A stretch of 64,000 nt of DNA, taken from Ananas comosus. Its lineage: Eukaryota; Streptophyta; Magnoliopsida; Poales; Bromeliaceae. The position numbers and the translations under genes were made by a program. The DNA is taken from contig NC_033641.1 in NCBI RefSeq assembly GCF_001540865.1, positions 6,064,516 to 6,128,515 on the forward strand, read 5' to 3'. Shown piece after piece: positions 35,226-47,807 of this stretch; positions within the stretch are counted from its first letter, which is position 1, and each line of letters begins with the position of its first letter. The notes under the pieces are model-generated. The model had not been told where the DNA came from. It searched no databases and worked only from the letters and a program-made list of their open reading frames with translations.

Positions 35226-37784
35226 TGTCACGCCTCGAGCTCCGCCTATTTGGTCGGATTCGGGCCACGTCAACAGACGCCGAATGGACAGCACCTCCCC
35301 TGTCCGCCCAAGGCTCCAACAACAAGTATAATTAAGCAACTCAAACAACGAGATTGCAATTATACAAGGCTTGCTCGAGGGCAAGCAACAACAACCACAA
35401 GTGAAAGCAATCTAACTATTACATTCATACATTGTAACTTGATCATTTTCAATCAACTACAAAGCTTGTACATTTACTTTACATTCAGTCTTCCAATTTA
35501 CATAACCATCTCTCAAATGAATTAATTACATTTCATATACAATTTACATTCATCAACATAATAGATGAAATATACATAGGATGTCTCTATATACAACGGT
35601 AGTCCGCTACCTAGAGCACGATAACCATGCCACGAGCCCCGCTCGCGCTATAACCTGCATGGTTAGTGGGATGAGAACTACAACAAAGTTTCCAGTGGGT
35701 TCGACAACCGACCTCGCCGACTTACCCACTAGGTCTATTTAGGCATATGTATTTCAAGAAGGAAAGATAGCAAACCAACTAATGCTACTACTAATACAAT
35801 GCCTGCAAGAAAATTGGTCAATAAACAGATAATCATATGTATGATAAATGCATGCATGCTCTTTCCATAACTTTACTTTGGCTTTTATCCAATCTTACCG
35901 GTTAACCTTGTTAACCTCAATAACTCACAACCAAAAATTTCTTAATAACGGGGGACTCGAACCACCCTAGGGACCGTCCTCTAGGGGGACTTTACCACGC
36001 CCAGTGGTGACCAACTTAGGAGCGCACCGCCCGAGGGGGAGCTACCTCCCTCAAGCTAAGACTAATCGTGAGTATTGATCAAATCCTCAACTTGAGGATA
36101 TATAGCCACTAGTCACAATGCCACTGTCATAATAGGTTTCTACCTATTTATTCGTGCCACTTTTTAGTTTACTCTTGCCATAATGCCACTATGCCACTAT
36201 ATCAATGACAGGTCTCTACTTGATCATATATGCCAATCTCTAGGCTACACTTGCCATAATGTCATAATTGGTTAAACTATATTTAACAATTTATCTCTCA
36301 ATGCCAATTTTGTCTCTATTGTCAATGTCACCTTTGTTTACTATTGTCAAGTCCAATTCTCGCATTCATACAATCTTTAGGGTTCTACCATACATGTCCA
36401 TTATGGTTCTTGTTCAATCACTATGTTCATCTACGTTAGAAGCGTAATATTGAAATTCTAACCATTAATCACATGTCAAACACCCTATCATGCATGAATG
36501 GTTCTATACATAAATATGCTCAACAAAATTGAAATAGACATAAAGGGGAATCCGATGATTCCGGTGTACACCTCCCACCTTGTAGGAATGCCAAGAAGCT
36601 ACGGTTCAAATCTCGTGATTTTTGGGCGCCTATTTTGCGTGCTGCGGCCATTTGTACCAAAATAGAGCCAAATTAGGCTTTTTACTCAATATCTATACTT
36701 AGACCTTTCTGTTTGGTCAAACCGAGTTTCCCAATGCGTCGAGAATACCCCTAATTAGGTTTCCACAAGGTCAATTTATCTCGAAAACGATCGGGGGCAA
36801 AAGCCCCAAATTTGGTGCCCTAACAATGTCATATTGCAATTTTTCCTTAGATTGATCTTAGAGCTAAGCAAAACTAACTTAGAATCATCTAAGAAGTTCT
36901 CTAATACCATTTCTAAGCCATTCCAAACATTCCTAGGGCATCTAACATGAACCCTAGCAATCCACCATGTGAGCACCATGAGAAACCTAGGTTTTCATGT
37001 GTTCTTTGGCCATTAGAGGGTTTCTACACTTGTAGAAGCTTCAAAACCTAGCTCCCTAGGGTACAAAACCAAACCCTAGACTCAACTTTACATAAAACCT
37101 TACTTTGGTCACAAGCTCACCCAAGTCCACCTTGTTGGAGAGCTCCAAGATTTTCCACAAGCTCCAAATCCTCCAAAAATCCACCTCTAATCTCTTCCAC
37201 TTGAGCTCTTGGAGGAGATTGTAGAGAGAGAAAGGGAAGGAAATGAGGGAGGATGATGAATGGTTGTGGGAGAGAAGGAGAGGGAGTATTAGGGTTATAA
37301 CATGTTGCAACAATAGCAACCAGGCCCCCCACTTCTTTCTATTTGCAACAGTCTTCAATGTTGCTGCCAGACCAAAGTGTACCGATACACGGAATTTTGT
37401 ACCGGTACATTTTCTGTGCAGAGGCAACCCGAGAGCAAGGTTCTCGGTTTCGTAGCATTTGTACCGGTACACTTTCAAAGTGTATCGGTACACTTTCAGT
37501 TTTTCTCTCAAACCCGAGAGCACACTCTACTCGGGCTACAGGGCTGTACCGGTGACAACTCGATGGTTGCACCAGTACCTTTGCTCCAGAATGCTGTTTT
37601 AGCTCCGATTCGACTCTACTTCGCGCCGGTCGATGCTAAAACTTTTCTAATCTCTCTTAAACTCATTTTTAATCCTTCCAACATTGTTGGAATGCTAATT
37701 GCAACTTGTCCATCCATCTTTTTCGCATACTTTAGTCAATTTGGCTAAAGTTCGATATTTGCTACCGAGTTTCGGCATGTTACA
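35226..37784 (-). mobile_element. solo LTR, TSD GAGGA
   Basis: A 2559-bp minus-strand LTR starts TGTAACATGCCG at 37784 and ends GAGGCGTGACA at 35226. It is flanked by GAGGA at 35221-35225 and 37785-37789. TACCGGTAC and TACCGATAC palindromes with CCCGAGAG motifs lie at about 37381-37580. A minus-strand TTATAA lies at 37295-37300. It inserted into a tandem repeat. Confidence 0.88.
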
Positions 37785-37789
37785 GAGGA

Positions 37790-38945
37790 CCTTCGCCGAG
37801 TGCTTGGGAGGAATCGTTCGTTCACCTTCATCATCCTTCTTTCTCACTATTTTTTTTTGGTAAGTTTTGATCATTTTTTGATTTTTTTTCATTTTTAATT
37901 ATCATTTGTGCATACACTCTGTTTGTTTATATTAATCTTTACCTAGTTTTTTTCTATTTTTAATTAGTATTTTTTTATTTTTAATTAACTTCTGATTCAA
38001 CTAATCAAATCCACCAACATTTGGAGAATTGTGACTATGACCAATTTTATAGAGTGTAATTTATTAACTGATCAATAAATTATATATATGTTTGATCTCT
38101 TAATGATCAAACCTTATCAAACAGTGTATTTTTATATACTGGACTAAGTCAATAATATCTTTTCACATTGTTTATTTTGTAAATACAGCCAAAATAGCAG
38201 CATTAATTGTTTGAAAAAAGTGCTGGTGTTAAAAAACACATGCCAAGTCGGAGAGCTTAAATTGATAGATAAAGAAATTTCTCATAATATATATACATCA
38301 GAATTTTAATTTGTGTCCAATATGGGAGTAATCTTCTATGTAATCTCTCAACTGAATGCATCGGAATAGCATTGACTCATTAGGCTAATTCTGTAGAGAA
38401 AACATGCAAAGAGAAAAGTTTCTTGTTAAATGAGAGATTTGTAGCTCTGATAAATCATATAGGAAAGGTGATTTGTAGCTCTAATCTAATATTTACTCCT
38501 TAAAGTTTGACCTTAATTTCATTTAGACAGTTTAAATTGTAACAATTTAGGCAGTGAAGTTTGTTCAGATGACAATTTTGTCCCCATGCTAGTTCACAGT
38601 CCAAAAAAACACCATGTCAAAATCATCATTATTCTTTGCTTTAGTAATACTGAAACAATGAGAACCAAAACTGAAATTGGGCTCAAACTTTCAGGGTTAA
38701 ATTGTTAAAATTGCAATTTGAGGACGAAATTGAAATCTTTAGGGGTTAAATTGCTAAAATTGCAATTTGAGGATGATATTAGAATCAAGTCAAATCTCAA
38801 GAACTATATTGTTACAAATTGAAACTTGGAGGGAGGAATTGAAATTAAGGTCAAACATAAGGGACTTAATTTCTAATTAACCCTCTCATATAGTAACAAG
38901 TAGAATAAAATGGAAACAGAATTGAAGGAAAGACTTGCAGGATAC
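37790..38945. other. AT-rich non-coding region
   Basis: No gene is supported. A short imperfect repeat around TTAAATTGCTAAAATTGCAA occurs at about 38690-38790. Confidence 0.4.
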
Positions 38946-39517
38946 CTCATCAGATATCCCAATAGGCCTATTTCTTTTGGATACGTGATCAGAATCAGCT
39001 GACGGGTAATCTATGGTAGAGTTGGCAGTTGTAGGTGTCCTAGGATGCTTCAATATTGCAGCTATGGAAAACATGAGGATAAGTCAGATTATCAAATCAA
39101 ACGCACTAATTATACAGTGCCAATTTACATCTCCCACAAAAAAATTTGTTCACATATATACCCCTGCCAAACTGGAACTTCTATATATACACTTCAAAAG
39201 TGCATTTTCTTACATGAGTACCATTACCATTACTTCAAGTTGAGGAGTCATCCAACTCATAAAGGAAGTCAGTTTTGTACTAAAAAATGGTTTTGTAGTA
39301 GAAAGCACTTTCTTCGGGGCATTTTAAAAGTTAAAAGGTATATATGTAAGAATATAATTATTTGAAAAGCTCATGTGAAGAATCAGATTCCGCATGAGCA
39401 TATATGTAAATAGATAATATTGCAGGGACACAAAAACTTGTAGTACCAGGATTTGTAGGAGCACCCAGTCCAATAGCTCCACCAGAGATAGCTGGATGAG
39501 TTACATTATTCCTGTTG
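38946..39517 (-). pseudogene. TOPLESS-family corepressor gene fragment
   Basis: TOPLESS proteins are nuclear WD40 corepressors that bind EAR motifs. Two minus-strand exons are recognisable. The first (39517-39447) encodes HPAISGGAIGLGAPTNP. The second (about 39064-38946) encodes ILKHPRTPTTANSTIDY and ADSDHVSKRNRPIGISDE. The codon split between them gives Ala, as in the family, and splice borders are kept. This is only the linker before the WD40 repeats; all other exons are missing. It abuts the kinase exon in antisense within about 17 bp, so it was moved here. Confidence 0.82.
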
Positions 39518-39584
39518 CTAATTTTGGTCTTCAGAACAATTGATCAAAGAAAAAGATTAATTCTAGCCATGGATGCAGCATTTG

Positions 39585-42500
39585 TGTAATACACTGAACT
39601 TTTGCAAATTGTGAAGTTCGAGTGATGGAACAGTAATTGGAACTATTCTACGACTTTTGAAGGATTGTGAGAGGTTTTCAGCAAGTTACTGAAGCAAGCA
39701 AGTGGCTGGAAGTGGAAAAGTGCATTGCAAATGCACTATTCAACTATAATACTCTGAACTTGGTCAATTGCGAAATTCGAGTGTGGGATGGGTATTGGAA
39801 GCTAACCCACATCTTTTAAAGAGTTGTAGTAAGGTTCTCGACAAGTTTGAGAGTGATCAGGCCGCAGGAAGCGAGAAAATGCATTGCTACTGTCTATTTT
39901 GCAATTCTGCATTGTTGTACCGGTACAAGCATTATTCTGTACCGGTACAACAGCATCAGTAGCAGCAGCTGCGTGGCAGCATGTCTCTTTTGGTCTTTTG
40001 GGCAATTGATCTTATCCCCTCAGGCCCTGTTCGACCCCTGAAGTTACTTGGGGGTTAAGGAAGCTCAGAGGAAGGGAATTTCACCTCATCCACTTTCTCT
40101 CTCTAGATTTTCTCTCTCCTTGAGAGGAAATCAAAGATTTAAGCCTATTGCTTCCCTTCTTTTGCGTTTGCTTGTTCAGGAGTCTTGGAGCAGCTGTGAG
40201 AGGGTAGAAAGGAGTCTTGGGTGAGGCGTTTGCGCAGCTCAAACTCAGTCGGAAGCTGAGTCGAAGTTTAGTGAGGTGAGCTAACTTATTTTCCCTCTCT
40301 AGCTTGATGCTAGTGATGAAGTGATGATGGTTTTTGTTCCTTGCTACCCGCAGGATTGGGAAGGTTTAAAGCAGCCAGAGAAGAGCTATTTAGCTGTGAT
40401 TTCTCTACTTTAGTTCAGGGAGAAGCTGAATTGAGGCTTGGCAAAGGTGATTAGTTAACTAATTACTCTATTTCGAAGCTATACAAGGTTTAGCAATGAG
40501 TATTGATGCTGATTTTAGGTTATTAGCTGACAGCAGCTATGAAAATCACTTTGAGCTGAGATTGTGACCTCGGGAGCTGGTTTGGAGGGTGTTTCAGCTA
40601 GTGGTAAGTAGATTTCCTGGCTGGAAATCTGATTAAGTAAGATTTCAGCCTATACTATGTAATTGTATAATTGTACTAATGCTGTTTTGGTGATTGTTCG
40701 CAGCAGGTTCACAGCGGACCGTTTGATCTCTCTCAGCTGATTTTTAGAAGCTTTCGAAGATTGAAATTGGTACATTAACCTGAAGCGAAACAGAGATTCG
40801 AGTTATAGCATCGTACAAGGTGAAAATTGACCTCTTTGAAGGGTTTATGTCGCAGCAATTGGTTATCCATTTCGAGTTGAAGTTAATAGTAGTGATAAGC
40901 TGGATTAGGGTGCTGTAACTCAAGTCGAAGTAGAGGTTGGACCCTGCTTTGAACTTAAGTGAGATTCTAACCTCAATTGCGCAACTATATAAGCGTATTA
41001 ATGCTGATTTTGAGTATTTGCTCGCAGCAGATTCTCGGTAGAGTGTGGAACCTTTCAGTTGAAGGTTTGGTGGATACTAAAGGTTAGGATTGGGCATATT
41101 CTAACCTACAGCAAGGTGATCTTACCCCTGGCTCCATTTCAAGTGCGGATTTTGCTTCAACTAGGTGAATTGCAGGGTTCTTAGGCACTTTGACATAAAG
41201 TAATGAGTTGAACTCTTAATTGATTTTGGATTACTTGTTAGGTTAGCAAGAAGCCGCGGATATCTCATTCCCGAACTCGACAAGAGGTGTCGACTATTTG
41301 GTGGGTCGGACCTTCCCGAAATGAGTGAATTCCCTCTATGTCTTCTTTGACATTATGAATTGGAATGGTGACATATTCACATGCATGTATGGATATATGA
41401 ATGTATAGGGACATGCACTGAATGTCGAATAGATCATATATGATAAAACCTCTATCTATATGGAATTGTCTGGTTTATATAAACTGCTCGCTTGATTAGC
41501 ATGTAGTTATGTTAAAGGATGATTGGGTGGACACTGGATGATTGGGTGGACACTAAGTATAACCTCCTTCAAAGTGGAATAACTGTAAAATTAAAAATAT
41601 GACTTTTGGTCAATTGAACAGCTGAATGAATGATGTATTGAGATAATGTGTCTTTGAACTAAATTACACTAGTTGTACACGGTAGACAAGTTGATTGAAC
41701 TTTCAGCATATCATATATGTGAACTACATGTTTATGTAATGATATGTAAACCATGTTAACAGTACAGTTAAAGAGGCTTCGTATACATGTACTGCCAAGT
41801 TGATTATTGTTATCACAGAATGATTTCTAGTGTTGGATTATATAATTATGATTTAATTATGTAGTTAGAACTGGTATTGTAACACAACATGGTTGTTATA
41901 GTATGAACATAATCTAGTGAATAACTAGAGTTGAATATGATGACATATCTGTATAATTCAGTAGAGTAATTGCATATTACTTGTTTACTCCTAGTANTTG
42001 ATTATTGTTATCACAGAATGATTTCTAGTGTTGGATTATATAATTATGATTTAATTATGTAGTTAGAACTGGTATTGTAACACAACATGGTTGTTATAGT
42101 ATGAACATAATCTAGTGAATAACTAGAGTTGAATATGATGACATATCTGTATAATTCAGTAGAGTAATTGCATATTACTTGTTTACTCCTAGTAAAGAGT
42201 GATGATGTGGAATTATAGAATATGTGCCACGAGTCAATTGACATGACCTTAGAAAACTACTTCCCTTGTGTATAGAGAATAGGGAGAGGACTCTATGGAG
42301 TATGTGTGGGTATAACCCATCATGATGTAAAATATATATACTTGTTTAAGTTATACTAGCTATTGGTCAAAGTATGTCAACAAGTAGTTGATAGTAACCT
42401 ATGATTTGAGTACTACAGTGTCGACTTTGCGTCGAGTTGAGATTCCATGTCAGAGACATGATGACGTTGTGATACTTATGCTATAGATTACAGCTTGCAT

Positions 42501-43506
42501 GCCATTGTGCTCTTTCGCACATGCTTGTGGGGGTCGCGCCCCCCAAGCCAACGCTCCGGAGTGGCTTAGCGACAGATTGCTCGCTTATGTACGATTTGAG
42601 CGCCGAAGTGGATTGCCGTGGGTAGTGTTGACTTCCATGGGGCCATTAGGCACGGCGCGGCTAGGACTTTACCTTGTGTAAGTCTCTTATGAATTGGGTT
42701 ATTATGAGTTACTTGGATCTTAGACGGACAAAGTAGTAAAGAGACTGTATGTCATTAGTCGAGTAAACCTAGTATGAACTTACTAGAAAGTTGACATTCT
42801 GATTAATTAGTAGTATAATGACAGTATGTTTACACTTTTGGTTAGTGTAGAAATAACTTCATAATGTCATCAACTAGTTAATGATATTTGGTATACAGTC
42901 TAACATATAACTAGTTAAACTGTTGAGTGGCAAGATCATAAAACCTATTGCCATGAACCAGTACATGAAACATATTAGTAAATATATCTTGAGATGACTG
43001 TCATGATTGATCTACTTTAGTACTTGTTGCATTTACTTGCTTATCCATCATCATCCACTTATGTCGCAGTGACCTAGTGGTGTACTTCGCCACTCTCGGC
43101 GGCTTACCCACTGGGAACTATTGTTTAATAATTCTCACACCCTCTTTGTTGATGTTTTTGCAGAGTCTTCCGCAGCGGGAAAGACTAGGGTTCCTGGCGA
43201 GGGGTCAACGGCTAGCTAGAGCCTCCTTGACGTTAAATAGACAAACCCTTACAAGTTTATGCAGTTTTGATCAGTATTGTATGTTGAAATCATGTAAATT
43301 GTACTCTATCCTTATCTGTTGTATTAGAGTTTTGGGTTGTATAAGTTTAGACTTCTAATTGTGCTCTGATTACCTAGTTAAGTTAAGATTTTGTTACTAC
43401 ATTGTTGATTCTCTTTGTAGACGCCTGGTGTACATTGTGATGGTTGGTGTACACGGCGGGTCTGTGCACGTTACTGCGAGTTTTCGCTGAAGTCCAGGGC
43501 ATGACA
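39585..43506 (+). mobile_element. solo LTR inside a kinase exon, TSD ATTTG
   Basis: The LTR runs from TGTAATACACTGAAC to GGGCATGACA, flanked by ATTTG at 39580-39584 and 43507-43511, which lie within the kinase coding sequence. The nominal length is 3922 bp, of which 198 bp is an assembly duplication near 41997. The first 150 bp recur in degenerate form from about 39741. Two TGTACCGGTACA palindromes lie at 39916-39949. It resembles the LTR at 1555-4752 at its start. Confidence 0.88.
41800..42194. repeat. identical direct repeat around N at 41997
   Basis: Bases 41800-41996 and 41998-42194 are the same 197-bp sequence on either side of one N, most likely an unmerged contig overlap. Confidence 0.85.
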
Positions 43507-44487
43507 ATTTGGGATGGAGTATTTGCATGGGAAGAACATAGTTCATTTTGACCTAAAATGTGAAAATTTACTAGTGAATATGCGAGATCCACATCGACCT
43601 GTCTGCAAGGTATGACCAACTTCAGTTTTTTGTCAGTCTTGAATTCAGCATTTATGTACTTGGTCTGTATTAGTCCATCTTCTGGGGTGAGTTTCAAGGC
43701 AACTTTAGTATGCAGCTTTTTGTGGATAATGAGAGCAATTTATTCTTCGATTAATCTTAGGGACGGTTTGGTAGAAATTTGTTTCATATATAAGCAAGAG
43801 TTATAACAATAATTATGGATTGGTTATGTAAATTGCCCCTTTTCAGATTGGTGATCTAGGTCTATCCAAGGTGAAGCAACATACTTTGGTGTCGGGTGGT
43901 GTTCGTGGAACTTTACCATGGATGGCGTCTGAGCTTTTAAGTGGCAAAAGTAATATGGTATCAGAAAAAGTAAGATTAATCATGGCGATGAATGCATTGC
44001 TTTCATCGTTTATTAGGATACTGGTCGATGCTCTTAATTACTGAGTCAAAGTAGCAATTTAGTGTCTTATATATGAAGAATACATTATTCTTTCTCGTTG
44101 TATTCTTTTTGTTGTTAGATCGATGTTTACTCCTTTGGGATCGTCATGTGGGAGCTGCTTACTGGGGAAGAGCCGTATGCTGATATGCGATGTGCTTCCA
44201 TAATTGGTAGGATTACAACATTCAATTTAACTCAAACTACTTATTTTGGATTGCTAAAAACTAAAACCTCTTGGGTTGTGTTCTGGAAATTCATTGTGGG
44301 CTTAAACAGCTTATACAAGTAATGAGTTTGACACCTGGTTTTCTTTTTTTGTATCTTCAGTTACTGTTTAAGGTGATTTTAGAGCTTATCTTTGATATTT
44401 TAAGGTCTTAGCTCTTGTCATTACTATAGCTATAATTTTTTGGATGAAACACATTACGTCAAATGAGAAATACGGAAGGTTCTATAT

Positions 44488-44831
44488 ATGCAACATGAGA
44501 TAGGCAGACTATGCTCTAGGAAGGGAAAAAAATCAAGCTGTTTATGCAACAAAATGCGAGTTATGTTTTGAGGGCTCGTAGATTTAGCATGATTACATCC
44601 TGCATGTTTTCTAATAACTTTTTAAAGAGATTGCAAAGTATTCTTATCTTATTTATATTGTGTTCATTTAAGTTTTTAACGAGCTGTTAGTGAGGAAACT
44701 TTCATCATTATGCTTTCTATAGGGGGGATCGTGAATAACTCTTTACGTCCTCAAATCCCAACTTGGTGCGATCCTGAATGGATATCTCTGATGGAACGTT
44801 GTTGGGCCTCTGATCCTACCGGGAGGCCATC
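44488..44831 (+). repeat. kinase intron/exon segment, copy 1
   Basis: This segment contains intron 3 sequence and the first 109 bases of kinase exon 4. It is about 96% identical to 47391-47740 by eye, with small indels. It ends exactly where the LTR at 44832 begins. Confidence 0.85.
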
Positions 44832-47390
44832 TGTCACGCCCCGAGCCCGCTACTAATTTGGTCCGGTTCGGACATGTCGAACAGAGGCCGGACGGACAGC
44901 ACCTCCCCTGCCCGCCCAAGGCTCGACTATAGATCATGTACAAGAATTTGTCCAGGAATTTAAATTCAATACATACATGATCACAAAGAGCACAACTAGT
45001 GCAGATAAGTAAGAGCAAGATACAAGTATGGCATACTAGTAATTAAAGAGAGATACGTCTATCTATTACATCCATTCAACCATTCTTTTACATCAAGTTT
45101 ACATTTTGTAACTTGCAAAATGGATATATATACAATAATCCTCCAAAATACATAAGCAACTCCCAAAGTATAAATACATCTCCTCACAGGATACTCTAAT
45201 GCATAGGAAGCTGCTATCTGACTAGGGCGCTATGCCCTTACCACGATCCTCTGCCGGCGCTCTCTCGCTAGGCCCTGCAACAAAGTGGGGTGAGAACTAT
45301 ATAAATATAGTTCCCAGTGGGTTCGGCCGCTGACTCCGCCGATCTCCCCACTAGGTCTAAGCAGGCATAAGCAGATAGGTAGATAGATAGATAGATATCT
45401 AAAACTGTAAACGATGCATATTGAAAGAATTGCAATATTCTACTATGCCTTGAGATTCAAGAATGAACAAGATAGCCATGCATTTGCTAACATGCTATAA
45501 TACCAACATCGAGTATGAATACAACTCTACAATGCTCAATATGCACAATATGCCCAACATGCATAACTCTCTCTCTTGAGTTTATTACCCAATCATCTGG
45601 CTGGCCCATAGGCGCGCCCTCAACTCACATCTCAAATCCGTCTATGAAGGGGGACTCGAACCACCCGAAGGACTGTCTGCGGGACCCCACATAGGCTATC
45701 CCTTGGGACCCTACATAGGCTATCCCAATCGATTCACGTGCCAAACTCCGGAGCGCACTACTTGTGCGGAGCGACCGTCACAAGCGCTGAACAGACGTGT
45801 GAGTATAATCCATTCCTCGTCTAATGAGGAGATCCGGTCACTAGGACTACCATGCCACAAGTGTTCTTTAACACTAAATTCTAATGCCACTCGTCAAGTT
45901 GTTTACTTGGTATACATATGCCACTCATCAAGTTATCTACTTGGTGTACATGTCACTTGCCATAATGCAATCATCCCGACTATACTAGTCATATGTCCTC
46001 ATATTCAACCATGCAAGATCAAGTTATTGTTTAACTTATCTCTATAGGGTTCTATGTCACAAAGCTCATTCTCATGCATTCCTAAGTTCACATGCCAGGC
46101 CTACTATGCCGCATTACAAAGGAACATGCAAGAGTAGTAAAGTAACATCTAAACACCCTACCATGCATGATGCTATATATGTATGAAATGTAATCAACAT
46201 AGAAATACTTAGACATAGAGAGAAGCCCAGTTGCTTCGGGATGGACACTCCCCACCTCTTGGGTAATATCGCGATGCTAGGTACTCGATTTTGCGATCCT
46301 TGGTCGCCGCTTTCACTCTTCGGGTCAACACGAAGCCCCGAACACTTGTTTCGGCTATAACTTCGCGCCCGCTTGACGAATGCTTAATCCGTCGCTTCCC
46401 ACGCGTTTAGACACCTAGCAATTAGGTTTACATATGATCAATTTAGATCAAAACCCTTCACTTTCAAAAATCCTAATTTGGAGCCCTAAGTTTAACCAAT
46501 GCAAGAATCCCCTATTGGAGCTCTAGATTCAAGCATAATCCATCTATTAGAGGAGCTAGGGTTCCAACAAAACCATTTCTAAAGGATAAAAATCCATCTA
46601 GAGGGATCTACCATGAAAGCTCTCAAAGCTTACCTCAAGAAGCTTGCTCTAATGGTGGAGAGGAAGAAGAAGATGCCAAAGATCCTTCTCCTAGCTTGCT
46701 CCTCCACCAAATCCTCCTCCTTCTTCACCTTCTAGAGAGAAAGAAAGAGAGTTTAGAGAGAGAGAGGGAGCTAGGCCTTGGGTGTGAAATGAGAGAAAGA
46801 GAAAGTGCTTTCTCTTCTATACCCCCAACTCAAGTCACAATTGCAGTTTAGCCCCTCCACTTTACTTCTCTTGACTTGCCCTGCCTGGGCAGTTTTCGCG
46901 CACGGGGACCGGTCCCTCAATGGACAGACCGGTCTCCGAGAGTAGTCTTTGTGAGCAGAGGCTGTCTGCCAGCCTCTACGCGTATGGGGACTGGTCTCTC
47001 CCTGCCAGGGACCGGTCTTCGAGAGTGGAACTCTCAGGACTTAGCCAAATTTTCCTCTCTTTCGCAAGTTGTGCGTACGGGAACCGGTCCTCGACTGAGG
47101 GACCGGACCTTTAGGGACCGGTCCTTGCCCGAGAGACCGGACCCCGAGAGCAAATATCGCGCGCAAAGTCTTCTGTCTCTTTTTTTTTTTTTTAGCTTAC
47201 GGGGACCGGTCTCTCCCGCCAGGGACCGGTCTCCGAGAGCAAAATTTGCCAAGTGCAGATTTCGCACTGTTTGCTCTCGCGGATCCAACTCTAATGCACT
47301 TTTTGGATTTTAGACATCTTCGGCTCTTCCGAAGCCTACCCAATCGACAATCAGTCGATTCTAAATGAAGTCCAACTCTCGTATTTCGAG
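44832..47390 (-). mobile_element. LTR between duplicated kinase segments
   Basis: A minus-strand LTR ends GGGGCGTGACA at 44832. Its other end (minus CTCGAAATACGAG near 47390) lacks roughly the first 16 bases seen in the closely related LTR at 29162. The left flank CCATC is not repeated on the right, so there is no simple 5-bp target duplication. ACCGGT palindromes lie at about 46908-47230 and a minus-strand TATA-like motif is at 46818-46821, about 85 bp away. No internal domain is present. Confidence 0.8.
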
Positions 47391-47740
47391 ATGCAACATG
47401 AGATAGGCAGACTATGCTCTAGGAAAGGGGAAAAAAATCAAGCTGTTTATGCAACAAAATGCAAATGAGTTATGTTTTGAGGGCTTGTAGATTTAGCATG
47501 ATTACATCCTGCATGTTTTCTGATAACTGTTTAAAGAGATTGCAAAGTATTCTTATCTTATTTATATTGTGTTCATTTAAGTTTTTAACAAGCTGTTAAT
47601 GAGGAAACTTTCATCATTATGCTTTCTATAGGGGGGATCGTGAATAACTCTTTACGTCCTCAAATCCCAACCTGGTGCGATCCTGAATGGAAATCTCTGA
47701 TGGAACGTTGTTGGGCCTCTGATCCTGCTAGGAGGCCATC
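47391..47740 (+). repeat. kinase intron/exon segment, copy 2
   Basis: This is the second copy of 44488-44831. It continues uninterrupted through the rest of kinase exon 4, so it represents the original gene context on the right-hand side. Confidence 0.85.
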
Positions 47741-47807
47741 ATTCTCTGAAATTTCTCAAAAGTTGAGGAAAATGGCTGCTGCAATAAATGTGAAGTGTAA
47801 GTATTGA

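Larger units (their letters stand above)
39535..47807 (+). pseudogene. Raf-like (PB1-type) protein kinase, C-terminal exons, disrupted
   Basis: This is the C-terminal half of a plant Raf-like MAPKKK kinase domain. Exon 1 (39535-39584, continuing at 43512-43609) encodes [19 protein letters not shown] and the catalytic loop [11 protein letters not shown]. Exon 2 (43847-43969) has DLGLS and [15 protein letters not shown], with Ser where APE is usual. Exon 3 (44119-44206) has [19 protein letters not shown]. Exon 4 appears twice: 44723-44831, truncated, and 47632-47807, ending in TGA after INVKCKY; a strong GTAAGT near the end could be a donor instead. Kinase subdomains I-V and any PB1 domain are absent. 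A solo LTR splits exon 1 and another LTR separates the two exon-4 copies. No functional kinase is expected. Confidence 0.88.

Noticed and set aside
43847..43969. DLG instead of DFG in the kinase as an inactivating change
   Set aside because: DLGLS is, to my knowledge, common in this group of plant Raf-like kinases, so it is not itself evidence of decay.
46876..47313. 145-codon + strand open frame
   Set aside because: It is open only because the ACCGGT palindrome cluster of the LTR lacks stops; no protein features.
44827..47395. A 5-bp target duplication around the LTR at 44832
   Set aside because: The left flank CCATC is not present at the right end under any reasonable boundary; the flanks are instead a longer duplicated segment.
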